Assembly (NCBI GenBank): GCA_963844695.1
Contig: CAWJPL010000011.1
Coordinates: 62,001 to 126,000, forward strand
Length of the DNA stretch: 64,000 bases
Direction of reading: 5' to 3'
Source: RYN-230 sp963844695
GTDB taxonomy: Bacteria > Actinomycetota > Actinomycetes > Streptosporangiales > Streptosporangiaceae
The notes beneath the pieces are model-generated. The model was not told where the DNA came from. It was given only the letters and a program-made list of their open reading frames with translations, and ran no database searches. The position numbers and the translations under genes were made by a program. This document shows positions 43,487-52,101 of the stretch, piece by piece (position 1 is the first letter of the stretch; every line of letters begins with the position of its first letter).

Positions 43487-44517
43487 CAGCCGACCTCCCT
43501 GTGCGCGTCGGACGCCGCGGGCGTCACCACGGTCGCGTCCAGCAGGCGGCCGTAGTCCGCCGGGCTGAACTCCCCGGCCACCAGGGCCATGGCCGTCGCG
43601 GTGCCGAGCGCGACCGCGTGCCGCAGCCGCTCGTCCCACGGGCGGCCCAGGGCCAGCCCGTGCGCGAGGCCCGCGGTCACGGCGTCGCCGGCCCCGGTCG
43701 CGTTCCCGGCCACCACGGCCGGCGGGACTGCTTCCCAGCAGCCGTCGCCGGTGTCGGCGTACAACCCTTCCGCCCCGAGCGAGACCACGACCGCCCCCGC
43801 ACCCGCCGCCCTGAGTTCCCGGGCGGCCGCCGCCACGGCCGGCCGGTCCGCGCCGCTCTTCCCGGACAGTGGCCGCCCGGCGAACGTCTCCAGCTCGGCC
43901 AGGTTCGGCTTGACGACGGCGGGCCCGGCGGCCGCGCCCAGCCGCAGCGCGTCTCCGTGCGCGTCCAGCAGCACCGGCACCCCGGCCGCGGCCGCCATCG
44001 TGGTCAGCTCCGCGTAGCTGCCGGGCGGCAGCTCCGGCGGCAGGCTGCCGGACAGGACCACCGCCGCGCACCCGGCCAGGGCCGACGCGTACTGGTCCCG
44101 GAACTCCGCGTACGCCTCCGCCGCGATCACCGGTCCGGGCTCGTTGAACGCGGCCGTGTGCCCGGTCCGCCCGTCCACGACCGTGAACGTGCGGCGCGTC
44201 TCCCCCGGCACCGGGGTGAACGCCGCGGGCACGGCCAGGGCCGCGAGCCCGGTCGTCACCGCCTCGCCGGTGCTGCCTCCGGCCAGGCCCATCACCAGCA
44301 CCTCGGCCCCGAGCGCGTGCAGCGTGCGGGCCACGTTCAGGCCTTTGCCGCCGGGCCGCACGTACACCGCGTCCGGCCGGTTCACCCCGGTCCAGTCGAC
44401 GGCCGCCACGTGATGGGTGACGTCCAGAGCCGGGTTGAGGCAGACCACCCCGATCCTGGCCACCCCAATCCTGGCCACCCCGACCCTCTCCACCCCGATC
44501 CTGGCGACTTCGCTCAC
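43486..44517 (-). CDS. PfkB-family phosphofructokinase/tagatose-6-phosphate kinase
   Basis: LacC/FruK-type kinase: VVCLNPALDVTHHV (conserved start of this subfamily), YVRPGGKGLNVARTLHALG, GETRRTFTVVDG, VVLSGSLPPELPPGSYAEL, VVKPNLAELETFAG and AGNATGAGDAVTAGLAHGL. The product would be the 1,6-bisphosphate used by the aldolase encoded next (TGATG overlap). The N-terminus carries four repeats of R-I-G-V/A-type residues from tandem 15-bp DNA units (44446-44505), so translation may really start nearer GVVCLNPALD. 343 residues as drawn. Confidence 0.92.
   Translation of the reverse strand: MSEVARIGVERVGVARIGVARIGVVCLNPALDVTHHVAAVDWTGVNRPDAVYVRPGGKGLNVARTLHALGAEVLVMGLAGGSTGEAVTTGLAALAVPAAFTPVPGETRRTFTVVDGRTGHTAAFNEPGPVIAAEAYAEFRDQYASALAGCAAVVLSGSLPPELPPGSYAELTTMAAAAGVPVLLDAHGDALRLGAAAGPAVVKPNLAELETFAGRPLSGKSGADRPAVAAAARELRAAGAGAVVVSLGAEGLYADTGDGCWEAVPPAVVAGNATGAGDAVTAGLAHGLALGRPWDERLRHAVALGTATAMALVAGEFSPADYGRLLDATVVTPAASDAHREVG
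44446..44505 (-). repeat. four 15-bp tandem repeats in the kinase N-terminus
   Basis: CACCCCGATCCTGGC at 44446 and 44491, with variants at 44461 and 44476, exactly 15 bases apart. They encode V-A-R-I-G-like pentapeptides before the first kinase strand. Confidence 0.85.
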
Positions 44518-44530
44518 GTAGGCCGCCTTC

Positions 44531-45472
44531 TCAGCCCGTCGTGAGGATGACCGAGCGGGCCAGGTTGCGCGGGCGGTCGGGGTCGAGCCCGCGGTCCCGG
44601 GCCAGGGCCACGGCCAGCCGCTGCACCCGGACCAGTTCGGCGAGCGGGTCCTCGTCGCTGAACCAGGCGGTGCCGCCGGCCGCGGCGATCTCGCCGTCCA
44701 GCCCGTCCGGCGGGGTGCCGAACATCCACACGACGCTGCCCTCGCCGGTCACCGCGACCGGGCCGTGCCGGTACTCCATGGCCGGGTAGGCCTCGGTCCA
44801 CATGCCGGCCGCCTCACGGAGCTTGAGCGCGGCCTCGTTGGCCAGGCCGTAGGTCCACCCGGTGCCGAGGAAGGTGAACTGGCGGGCCGCCAGCATCTCC
44901 GGCCGGAGGGGCTCGGCGAGCACCCGCTCGGCCGCGTCGGCGGCGGTCCCGGGGTCGTGGCCCAGATGCGCGCGGAGCAGGACCAGCTCGGTGGTGGCGA
45001 ACCGGGTCTGGACCACGGACTCCTCGTCCGCGAAGGACAGGTCGATCACGGCGTCGGCGGCCTGCGGCACCGGGGTCCCGGGCACCGCGGTGATCGCCAC
45101 CCGGGGCACGCTGCCGCGCAGCCGGTCCAGCAGCTGCACGATCTCGGTGGTGGTCCCGGACCTGGACAGCACCAGGACCCGGTCGTACGCCCGGCCCAGC
45201 GGCATCTCGGACGCGGCGAACGCGTCGGTCTCCCCGTGCCCGGACGCCTCGCGGGCGGCCGCGTAGGACTGGGCCATGAACCAGGACGTGCCGCAGCCCG
45301 CGACCGCGACGCGTTCCCCGCGGGCGGGCAGGACACCCGCGACGTCCGCAGCCAGCTGACCCGCCCGGCGCCAGCAGGCGGGCTGGGACGCCACCTCCTG
45401 CTCGGTGCGGCTGCCTTCGGCCACATCCTCACCCGTCGCTGACTGACCTACCACCGGGGCCTCCTCGCCCAT
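44531..45472 (-). CDS. SIS-domain sugar-phosphate isomerase/deaminase, AgaS-like
   Basis: Two SIS modules: VAVAGCGTSWFMAQSYAAARE and LVLSRSGTTTEIVQLLDRLR in the first; FLGTGWTYGLANEAALKLREAAGMWTEAYPAMEYRHGP in the second. The E-A-xxx-E-Y-R-H-G-P motif is that of GlmS/AgaS-type enzymes, and the glutaminase domain of GlmS is missing. AgaS proteins convert galactosamine-6-phosphate to tagatose-6-phosphate and ammonia; FrlB-like deglycases are an alternative. ATG 45472 follows GAGGAAGCAACCC. Located between the importer and the kinase in one operon. Confidence 0.85.
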   Translation of the reverse strand: MGEEAPVVGQSATGEDVAEGSRTEQEVASQPACWRRAGQLAADVAGVLPARGERVAVAGCGTSWFMAQSYAAAREASGHGETDAFAASEMPLGRAYDRVLVLSRSGTTTEIVQLLDRLRGSVPRVAITAVPGTPVPQAADAVIDLSFADEESVVQTRFATTELVLLRAHLGHDPGTAADAAERVLAEPLRPEMLAARQFTFLGTGWTYGLANEAALKLREAAGMWTEAYPAMEYRHGPVAVTGEGSVVWMFGTPPDGLDGEIAAAGGTAWFSDEDPLAELVRVQRLAVALARDRGLDPDRPRNLARSVILTTG

Positions 45473-45517
45473 GGGTTGCTTCCTCTTTTCTCGGGGGTTC
45501 TGACTCAGGGTTATGGC

Positions 45518-46432
45518 TCAGGTCCCGGCCAGGCCGGTCGAGGCCACGGAGCGGATGAAGTGCCGCTGGGCCAGGAAGAAGATGGCCAGCACCGGGACCA
45601 GGCTCATCACGTTGGCCGCCATCAGCAGGGTCCACTCGGTGGAGTGCGCGCCCTGGAACGTGGCCAGGCCCAGCGGCAGCGTCATCTGGTTCGTGGAGGT
45701 GACTACGATCAGCGGCCACAGGAAGTTGTTCCAGGAGTCCAGGAACGTCAGCGCGGCCAGCGTGGCCAGCGCCGGGGTGGCCAGCGGCAGCACGATCCGG
45801 ATCAGCACCTTGAGCCGGCTGGCCCCGTCCACCCGGGCGGACTCCTCGTACTCCAGCGGCAGGGTCCGGAAGAACTGGCGCAGGAAGAAGATGCCGAACG
45901 CGGTGGCCGCGTTGGGCAGGATGAGCGCGCCGATGTGGTTGATCCCGACCGCGGCCAGCACGTGCACGCCCAGCCACTTGGTGATGAGGAACTGCGGGAT
46001 CATCGTGACCTGGAACGGCACCATCAGCGTGGCCAAGATCACCGCGAACAGGGCGGCGCGGCCGAGGAAGCGGAACCGGGCGAACGCGTACCCGGCCAGC
46101 GAGCAGAACACCAGGTTGCACAGCACCGTGAGCACCGTGACCACAGCGCTGTTGATGAAGAACCGGCCGAACGGGGCGCTGTTGAACGCGTCCGCGTAGT
46201 TGGCGAACCGGAGTACGTGCGGGATGAGCACCGGCGGGAAGTGCAGCGCCTCGGTGGGAGTCTCCAGTGAGGTGACCACCAGCCAGTAGAACGGGAAGAT
46301 CAGCACCAGCGTGGCCGGGAGCAGGACCAGGTGCCACGGGCTGAACGGCAGCCGCCACCGGCGGCGGACGTGGGGGACGCCGCCGGCGGAGGACTCGATC
46401 CCGCCGCGGGCGGGCGCAGAGGTCGCTGTCAT
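45518..46432 (-). CDS. carbohydrate ABC importer permease (MalG-like)
   Basis: CUT1-type permease of 304 residues with six helices. The C-terminal half has LPLEYEESARVDGASRLKVLIRIVLPLATPALATLAALTFLDSWNNFLWPLIV, which contains the EAA loop and the W-N-x-F-L-W-P signature. Begins one base after the stop of the MalF-like gene. No ATPase gene is in the operon, as is normal for Actinomycetota importers that share an MsiK-type ATPase. Confidence 0.94.
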   Translation of the reverse strand: MTATSAPARGGIESSAGGVPHVRRRWRLPFSPWHLVLLPATLVLIFPFYWLVVTSLETPTEALHFPPVLIPHVLRFANYADAFNSAPFGRFFINSAVVTVLTVLCNLVFCSLAGYAFARFRFLGRAALFAVILATLMVPFQVTMIPQFLITKWLGVHVLAAVGINHIGALILPNAATAFGIFFLRQFFRTLPLEYEESARVDGASRLKVLIRIVLPLATPALATLAALTFLDSWNNFLWPLIVVTSTNQMTLPLGLATFQGAHSTEWTLLMAANVMSLVPVLAIFFLAQRHFIRSVASTGLAGT

Positions 46433-46433
46433 G

Positions 46434-47399
46434 TTAAGACCTGTAGTGGGTGAATCGCCGGCCGACCCGGAACTGGATCGCGGTGACCACGAGGATGATG
46501 AGGAACAGGAAGTAGGCGATGGCCGAGGCGTACCCGAAGTTGAAGTCCACGAAGGCCTGCTCGTAGAGGTAGTAGACGAGGACCGTGGTGGCGTTGAGCG
46601 GGCCGCCCTGGGTGCTCAGGTAGACCTCGTCGAACAACTGCAGCGCGTTGATCGTGAGCCACACGGCCAGGAAGAGCGACGCGGGGCTGAGCAGCGGCAG
46701 GGTCACCCGGCGGAACCGCCGCCAGGCCGTGCACCCGTCGATCGAGGCCGCCTCCAGCAGGGCCGCCGGGACCCCCTGCAGCGCGGCCAGGTAGATGACG
46801 ACCGAGAACCCGGTCCAGCCCCAGATCGTCATGATCACGATCACGTACAGCGCCTGGGACGGGGAGTTCAGGAACTCCTGCTGCGGGACCCCGACCAGGC
46901 TGAGGAAGTAGTTGACCACCCCGTAGGAGGGGTCGAACAGCCAGATGAAGACGATCGCCTCGCTGATCGTCGAGATGGCCATGGTCGCGTAGGCCGCGGT
47001 CCGGTAGAAGGAGATGAACCGGATCTTCCGGTTCATGGCCACGGCCAGGAACAGCCCGACGATCATCGTCCCGGGCACGAACAGCGCGGTGTAGATCAGC
47101 GTGTGCTGGATGGCCTGCCCGACGATCGGGTCGTGCACCAGCTGCCGGTAGTTCTTCAGCCCCACGAACGGCGTGCTGGGGGTGAGCAGGTTGTTGCTCT
47201 GGAAGGACATGACCGCCGACCAGACGATCGGCACCGCCCAGAACAGCAGGATGATCGCGACCCCGGGGGTGACGAACGCCCACCCCGCGAACTGCTCGGA
47301 CGCCGTCACCCGGCGGCGTACCCCGCGAGCCCCGCCGGGACGCCCAGGCCGGCCTGGCTCTGGGCGCCTCCGGCGGAGGATGATTCCGGAAGCGGCCAC
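46434..47399 (-). CDS. carbohydrate ABC importer permease (MalF-like)
   Basis: First permease of the importer. AFVTPGVAIILLFWAVPIVWS starts the membrane part. GVPAALLEAASIDGCTAWRRFRRVTLPLLSPASLFL is the EAA loop, and LQLFDEVYLSTQGGPLNATTVLVYYLYEQAF is a typical MalF end. GTG 47399 is next to the SBP stop, with one base between. A basic head of about 30 residues precedes VTASEQFAGW, so GTG near 47309 is an alternative start. Confidence 0.93.
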   Translation of the reverse strand: MAASGIILRRRRPEPGRPGRPGGARGVRRRVTASEQFAGWAFVTPGVAIILLFWAVPIVWSAVMSFQSNNLLTPSTPFVGLKNYRQLVHDPIVGQAIQHTLIYTALFVPGTMIVGLFLAVAMNRKIRFISFYRTAAYATMAISTISEAIVFIWLFDPSYGVVNYFLSLVGVPQQEFLNSPSQALYVIVIMTIWGWTGFSVVIYLAALQGVPAALLEAASIDGCTAWRRFRRVTLPLLSPASLFLAVWLTINALQLFDEVYLSTQGGPLNATTVLVYYLYEQAFVDFNFGYASAIAYFLFLIILVVTAIQFRVGRRFTHYRS

Positions 47400-47400
47400 G

Positions 47401-48705
47401 TCAGCCGGCGGCCAGGATCTGGTTGACCTGCGCCGCCGCGGAGCTCAGCGCCGCCTGCGGCTGACTCTTGCCGAGCAGCACGGACACGATCATGTTGCCC
47501 AGGACCTGGGAGATCTTCGGGTAGGTCGGGATCTGCGGCCGGGACTGCTTGACGTTGGCCAGGTTGGCCACGAACGCGCTCACGCCGGGCAGCGTGGAGT
47601 CCATCTGCTGGTTGAAGCCCGCCGCGTTGCCCACCGACGCCCGGGTCGGCAGGTCCCCGGTGTGCAGCGACCAGTACTTCACCTGGGCGGGCGCGGTGAG
47701 CCACAGGAGGAACTTCTCCGCCGCGGAGACCCGGGTGGCGCCGTTGTTGAACACGACCCAGTTGTCTGGCCCGGAAATGGTCTGGTGACCGGCGGCCGCG
47801 CCTGGGTAGGCCGGCATGACCTGGACGCCGTCGTGCACGTTGGGGAACGCGGACAGGTCCCAGGGCCCGGTGACGACCATCCCGATCTTGCCCGAGTTGA
47901 ACAGGTTGGCGTACGCGGAGTCAGTCGGGTCCAGGTACATGGACTTGTCGGTGACGGCCATTTTCTGCAGGGTGGTCAGCGACTTCAGCCCGGCGGGCGA
48001 GTCGAACGCGGCCTTCTTGTTGTCGGCGGTCAGGATCTGGCCGTCGGCCTCCCAGAGCAGCGCCTCCCAGTGCCACACGGTGTCCTCGGAGCCGGGGGTC
48101 ACGTACGCCGTGCCGAACTGCTTGATGGCCGGGTCGGTCAGCTTCTTCGCGTCGGCCTGGAACTGCGACCAGGTCCAGTCCGGTCCGGGCAGCGGGAGAT
48201 GGGCCTTGGCGAACAGCGTCTTGTTGTAGACCACGGCCAGGTTGTCGACCAGGGCCGGGACGCCGATCACCTTGCCCTTGACCGTGGCCACGTCCCGCTC
48301 GCCGACCCAGAAGTCGTTCCAGTTGACCCCGGGGCGCTGGACCACCTTGGTCAGGTTCACCACCTGCGGGATCTGCGCCACGTTCGGCGCCCACGACCCG
48401 TAGAGGTAGGCGATGTCCGGCGGGCTGCCGCCGCGGACCGCGGTCAGCACCTTCTGCAGCGTGTTGTCGTTGTTGACGTACAGGCTGCTGACCTTCTGGC
48501 CCGGGTTCTCCTTCTGGTACTCGGCGACCAGGTGCGTGAACGTCTTGGCCTCGGCCCCGGTCCAGCCTTCCCAGATCGAGATGGTGGACCCGCCGCCGCC
48601 TCCGCCGCTGTTGCTGTCGGTCCCGCACGCGGCCAGCCCGAGCGCGAGGGCCGTGAGTCCTACGAGCGGGCCTGCCAGGGTGGCCCGCAGTCGGTTCCTC
48701 GCCAT
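47401..48705 (-). CDS. carbohydrate-binding lipoprotein of the ABC importer (SBP family 1)
   Basis: 434 residues. Lipobox LALGLAAC after a basic start (MARNRLRATLAG), then a Gly-rich linker, TISIWEGWTGAEAKTFTHLVAEYQKE and NPGQKVSSLYVNNDNTLQKVL, typical of extracellular sugar receptors. ATG 48705 follows GAAAGCGAGAGCAGC. First gene of an eight-gene minus-strand operon running to 40855. TTGACA (48831-48826 on the minus strand) and a CAATAT box 18 bases later lie upstream, with a TTGCGCGAAA element at the expected transcript start. Confidence 0.94.
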   Translation of the reverse strand: MARNRLRATLAGPLVGLTALALGLAACGTDSNSGGGGGGSTISIWEGWTGAEAKTFTHLVAEYQKENPGQKVSSLYVNNDNTLQKVLTAVRGGSPPDIAYLYGSWAPNVAQIPQVVNLTKVVQRPGVNWNDFWVGERDVATVKGKVIGVPALVDNLAVVYNKTLFAKAHLPLPGPDWTWSQFQADAKKLTDPAIKQFGTAYVTPGSEDTVWHWEALLWEADGQILTADNKKAAFDSPAGLKSLTTLQKMAVTDKSMYLDPTDSAYANLFNSGKIGMVVTGPWDLSAFPNVHDGVQVMPAYPGAAAGHQTISGPDNWVVFNNGATRVSAAEKFLLWLTAPAQVKYWSLHTGDLPTRASVGNAAGFNQQMDSTLPGVSAFVANLANVKQSRPQIPTYPKISQVLGNMIVSVLLGKSQPQAALSSAAAQVNQILAAG

Positions 48706-48792
48706 GCTGCTCTCGCTTTCCGGCCCGCCGGTGCTTCCGGACCCAGTACTTCCGAACCTGGCGGACGACCAAAGTTGCATGAAGTCGTGATG

Positions 48793-48802
48793 TTTCGCGC
48801 AA
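48793..48802 (-). promoter_or_regulatory. candidate operator, TTGCGCGAAA
   Basis: Read in the direction of the importer operon this is TTGCGCGAAA. It lies directly downstream of the likely -10 (CAATAT, 48807-48802) with TTGACA 18 bases further up, so a bound repressor would cover the transcription start. It matches the element at 49013-49022 in nine of ten positions. Confidence 0.5.
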
Positions 48803-49012
48803 TATTGATCGATCGAAGTAGCAGGTGTCAAGCCCGTGAGTCAACCCGTTTCCAGGTCGTGCCGGACCTGTAACTCCGGACGTAACGGACAAATCTCGAC
48901 TGTATAACGACCTGGAACGCCCGGGAACGACCGCCAGAGCCCGTTCGCCCGCCTGCCTGGCCGGGTCATGAGCGCCGTCCGGTCTTCGTTGCGGCGTATT
49001 TTTTGCGTGCTC

Positions 49013-49022
49013 TTGCGCGCAA
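49013..49022 (+). promoter_or_regulatory. candidate operator, TTGCGCGCAA palindrome
   Basis: A 10-base perfect palindrome nine bases before ATG 49032, about ten bases after a TATTTT box. It reads TTGCGCGCAA toward the GH4 gene, nearly identical to the element before the importer operon, which suggests one regulator (probably the DeoR protein) for both arms. Confidence 0.5.
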
Positions 49023-49031
49023 ACCGCCACA

Positions 49032-50345
49032 ATGGAACACTACCGAGCTGTGATCAAGGTAACCTTCGTCGGCGCCGGCAGCATCGAGTTCACCCGCAAC
49101 GTGGTGACCGACCTGTGCGGCTATCCCGAGTTCCGCGGTGAACTTCATCTCTCGCTGTATGACATCAGCGCGGAGCGGCTGGCCCACGCCGAGCGGCTGG
49201 CCCGCCGGATCTCCGCGCAGTCCGGCGCCGACGCGACGGTGAGCGCGACCCGGGACCGGCGGGAGGCGCTCGAGGGCGCCCGCTACGTGATCAACGAGGT
49301 GCAGGTCGGCGGGTACGACGCGACCCGGGCCGACTTCGACATCCCGGCCCGGTACGGGGTGCGCCAGACCATCGGCGACACGCTGGGCATCGGCGGGATC
49401 TTCCGCGGCCTGCGGACCATCCCGGTCACCACCGCGCTGGCCCGGGACATGGCCGACGTCTGCCCCGACGCCTACCTGCTCAGCTACAGCAACCCGATGG
49501 CCATGCTGCCCTGGTCGGTGTACGAGGGCACGCCGTTCAGCCGGGTGTTCGGGCTGTGCCATTCGGTCCGGGACACCCAGGCCTTCCTGACCGACCTGGT
49601 CGGCGCGGACCCAGACCGGGTCCGGTTCCTGACCGCGGGCTTCAACCATCAGGCGTTCGTGCTCCGCTTCGAGCAGGACGGCCAGTCCCTGTACCCGCGG
49701 CTGGCCGAGGTCATCGACGGCTCTCCCGAGCTGCAGCGCCGGGTCCGGGTGGAGATCTACCGCCGGTTCGGCTACTTCCCGACCGAGTCCAGTGAGCACT
49801 CCGCCGAGTACGTGCCGTGGTTCATGCGCCACGACGACCAGATCGAGCAGTTCCGCATCTTCGTCGGCGACTACCTGGCCCGGTCCGAGGAGAACCTGCG
49901 CGAGCTCGAGTCGCTGCAGCAGGCGCTGGCTTCCGACGAACCGCTCGACCTGGAAGCCACGCACGAGCTGGCGTCGCTGTTCATCCACTCGCTGGAGACG
50001 GGCACCGAGCGCGAACTGCACGTGAACATCCGCAACGGGGGGCTGATCACCAGCCTGCCGGACGCGTGCTGCGTCGAGGTGCCCTGCGTGGTCGGGGCGA
50101 GCGGGCCCAAGCCGGTGCCGGTGGGCGCGCTCCCGCCGCAACTGGCCGCGCTCAACCGGACCTTCCTCAACGTGGTCGAGCTCACCGTCCGGGCCGCGCT
50201 GGAAGAGTCCCGCGACCACGTGTACCAGGCCGCGCTGCTCGACCCGAACACGGCGGCCACGCTCACCACGGCCCAGACCGTGGCCATGTGCGACGAGCTG
50301 TTCGCGGCGCACCGGGACCTGCTGCCCTCAGCGTTCGGAGGCTGA
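49032..50345 (+). CDS. GH4 family alpha-galactosidase-like NAD/Mn-dependent glycosidase (MelA-like)
   Basis: GH4 enzymes use NAD+ and a divalent metal for oxidation-elimination cleavage. Motifs: VTFVGAGSIEFTRNVVTDL (dinucleotide loop), INEVQVGGYDATRADFDIP, DTLGIGGIFRGLRTIPV, LSYSNPMAMLPW, FGLCHSVRDTQ (Cys-His metal ligands), TAGFNHQAFVLRFEQDG and TESSEHSAEYVPWF. These are the alpha-galactosidase subgroup features. Cytosolic. ATG 49032 is used; GTG 49050 would give a more typical start. The secreted GH114 gene follows three bases later, so the two are co-transcribed. Confidence 0.93.
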   Translation: MEHYRAVIKVTFVGAGSIEFTRNVVTDLCGYPEFRGELHLSLYDISAERLAHAERLARRISAQSGADATVSATRDRREALEGARYVINEVQVGGYDATRADFDIPARYGVRQTIGDTLGIGGIFRGLRTIPVTTALARDMADVCPDAYLLSYSNPMAMLPWSVYEGTPFSRVFGLCHSVRDTQAFLTDLVGADPDRVRFLTAGFNHQAFVLRFEQDGQSLYPRLAEVIDGSPELQRRVRVEIYRRFGYFPTESSEHSAEYVPWFMRHDDQIEQFRIFVGDYLARSEENLRELESLQQALASDEPLDLEATHELASLFIHSLETGTERELHVNIRNGGLITSLPDACCVEVPCVVGASGPKPVPVGALPPQLAALNRTFLNVVELTVRAALEESRDHVYQAALLDPNTAATLTTAQTVAMCDELFAAHRDLLPSAFGG

Positions 50346-50348
50346 CCC

Positions 50349-52101
50349 GTGCGTACCCCCCGGCTCATCACGGCGGTCCTCACCGCCGTGCCCCTGGTCG
50401 TCGCGATCCCCGCCGCGACCGCTGGTGCGACGGCCGCGGCCGCTGATTCGGCCCCCGTGGCGGCGGCCCCGCGGATCCCCCCGCCGGTGCACCACGGCGC
50501 GCTGCGGATCAACGGCCAGCCCCGGGACGGCGCGGTGGTCACGGCGTCCGGCCTGGTCTGGCACGCGCCCCGGCTGCCCCGCGGGATGAAGCTGCTCAGC
50601 TTCGCAGGTCGCCTACACCTGGCAGAGCTGCGCGCCCAGCGGGCGGCACTGCACCACGGCGGCGGACTCGACCGCCACGCCGTTCGCCGCCCGCCAGTAC
50701 CGCGCCGGGCACGCCGACACGGGCCGGCGGCTGCGGGTCACCGAGACCGCGGCCGAGGTGGTCCAGACCAAGTCGCGGAACTTCACGTTCAAGGTCCTGC
50801 GGCGCTCCGTGCGCCGGCTGGCTGGCGTCCCGGTCCGCGCGTACCGGTCGCAGCAGCGCCCGGTTAGTTATTTCCGCAACGGAACCCCGGAGCGGCACAC
50901 TGCCTCGGCTGAAGAGTACTTCCAGGTCAGCGCGCCGCACTACAACGCCGGGGACGGCAAGCCCAGCCAGCGCTACCGGGTGGACCGGGGTCCGTGGCGG
51001 CCGATGCCGGCCAATCGCGTGTTCTACACCGGGAAGCTGGCCGTCGGCCCGCACCAGGTGAGCGTGCGCACCACGAACCGGGCCGGATCGACCGAGCTCG
51101 GGTTCGGCTGGCGGGTCGTGCCGCTGCCCGCCCCGCTGGCCTGCCAGCCGCGCGCCGGGCAGCCGTGCTGGTACCCGCCGCATCTGGCCGCCAACCACCG
51201 GCCGATGCGCTGGGACTGGCAGATCGGCCGGACCACGCCGCTGAAGCGGACCGGAAAGCGCGCGGTGGACATGTATGACATCGACGGGTTCCTCACCACC
51301 CGCGCCGAGGTGCACACCATCCAGACCCGCTGGCCGGCCAGCACGCTCGCGCACCCGAAGACCATCTGCTACCTGGACCTGGCCTGGGAGGACTACCGCC
51401 CGGACGCCAGCCCGCCGGCGCGCGGCGGCGTCTTCCCCTCGGCCACGCTCGGCAACGTGTACTTCGGCTACCCCGAAGAACGGTGGGTGGACTTCCGGCA
51501 GCTGGACGCGCTCAAGCCCATGCTGCGCGAGCGGATCGCCATGTGCGCGCGGAAGGGGTTCTCCGCGGTCGAACTGGACGACATCGACAGCTTCGACCCA
51601 CCGTCCACCACCGGGTTCCGGCTCACCCCCGGCGACGCGCAGAACTACCTGGCCTACGCGTTCAACCTGATCCACGCCGACGGGATGACCGGGATGTGGA
51701 AGAACTCGCCCTTGCTGTCCTGGTGGGGGCGGAACTACGCGGACGGGGCCGTGCTGGAGGAGTGCTACACCTACCACATGTGCACCGCGGCTGAGCTGCG
51801 CGGCAGCAGCCAGTACGGGATCACCTGCACCGCGCTGTCCGGCGCGACGCCGTGCGGCTGGGACGACTTCACCACGGACAAGACCGCGGCCCAGCCCAAC
51901 GGCAAGTGGGTGGGCGACGCCGAGTACGGGGATGATCACTTCGTCTGCAACCCCGGCCAGACGGGTGCGAAGTGCAAGGGCCAGCACTCGTACGCGGCGT
52001 TCTGCCGGGCGTTGTACGACCCGCCCCTCGGCTTCGCGGCGGTCAAGTTCGACGTGGACCTGGACGGACGGGTGTTCTACCCGTGTCCCAGTGGGTCCTA
52101 A
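50349..52101 (+). CDS. secreted GH114-type glycosidase (endo-alpha-1,4-polygalactosaminidase family), frameshifted
   Basis: Signal peptide (VVAIPAATAGATAAAA), then an Ig-like module: SGLVWHAPRLPRGMKLLSF, a frame change near 50604, QVAYTWQSCAPSGRHCTTAAD and GRRLRVTETAAEVVQTK. The catalytic barrel reads PMRWDWQIGRTTPLK, VDMYDIDGFLTT, KTICYLDLAWEDYRPDASP, RWVDFRQLDALKPMLRERIAMCARKGFSAVELDDIDSF, NLIHADGMTGMWKN and VLEECYTYHMC. The Asp/Glu-rich strand ends fit GH114. The family's characterised members cut alpha-1,4-linked galactosamine polymers. The gene converges with the ATPase gene by a four-base overlap. One extra base explains the shift. Confidence 0.82.

Larger units (their letters stand above)
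48706..49031. other. divergent regulatory region of the sugar locus
   Basis: 326 bases between the importer receptor gene and the GH4 gene, with no ORF of interest. It holds the minus-strand promoter (48802-48831), its element at 48793-48802 and the plus-side element at 49013-49022. A TATTTT at 48997-49002 could be the -10 box of the GH4 gene. Several partial CTTCCGGACC and GTCAA repeats are also present. Confidence 0.5.
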
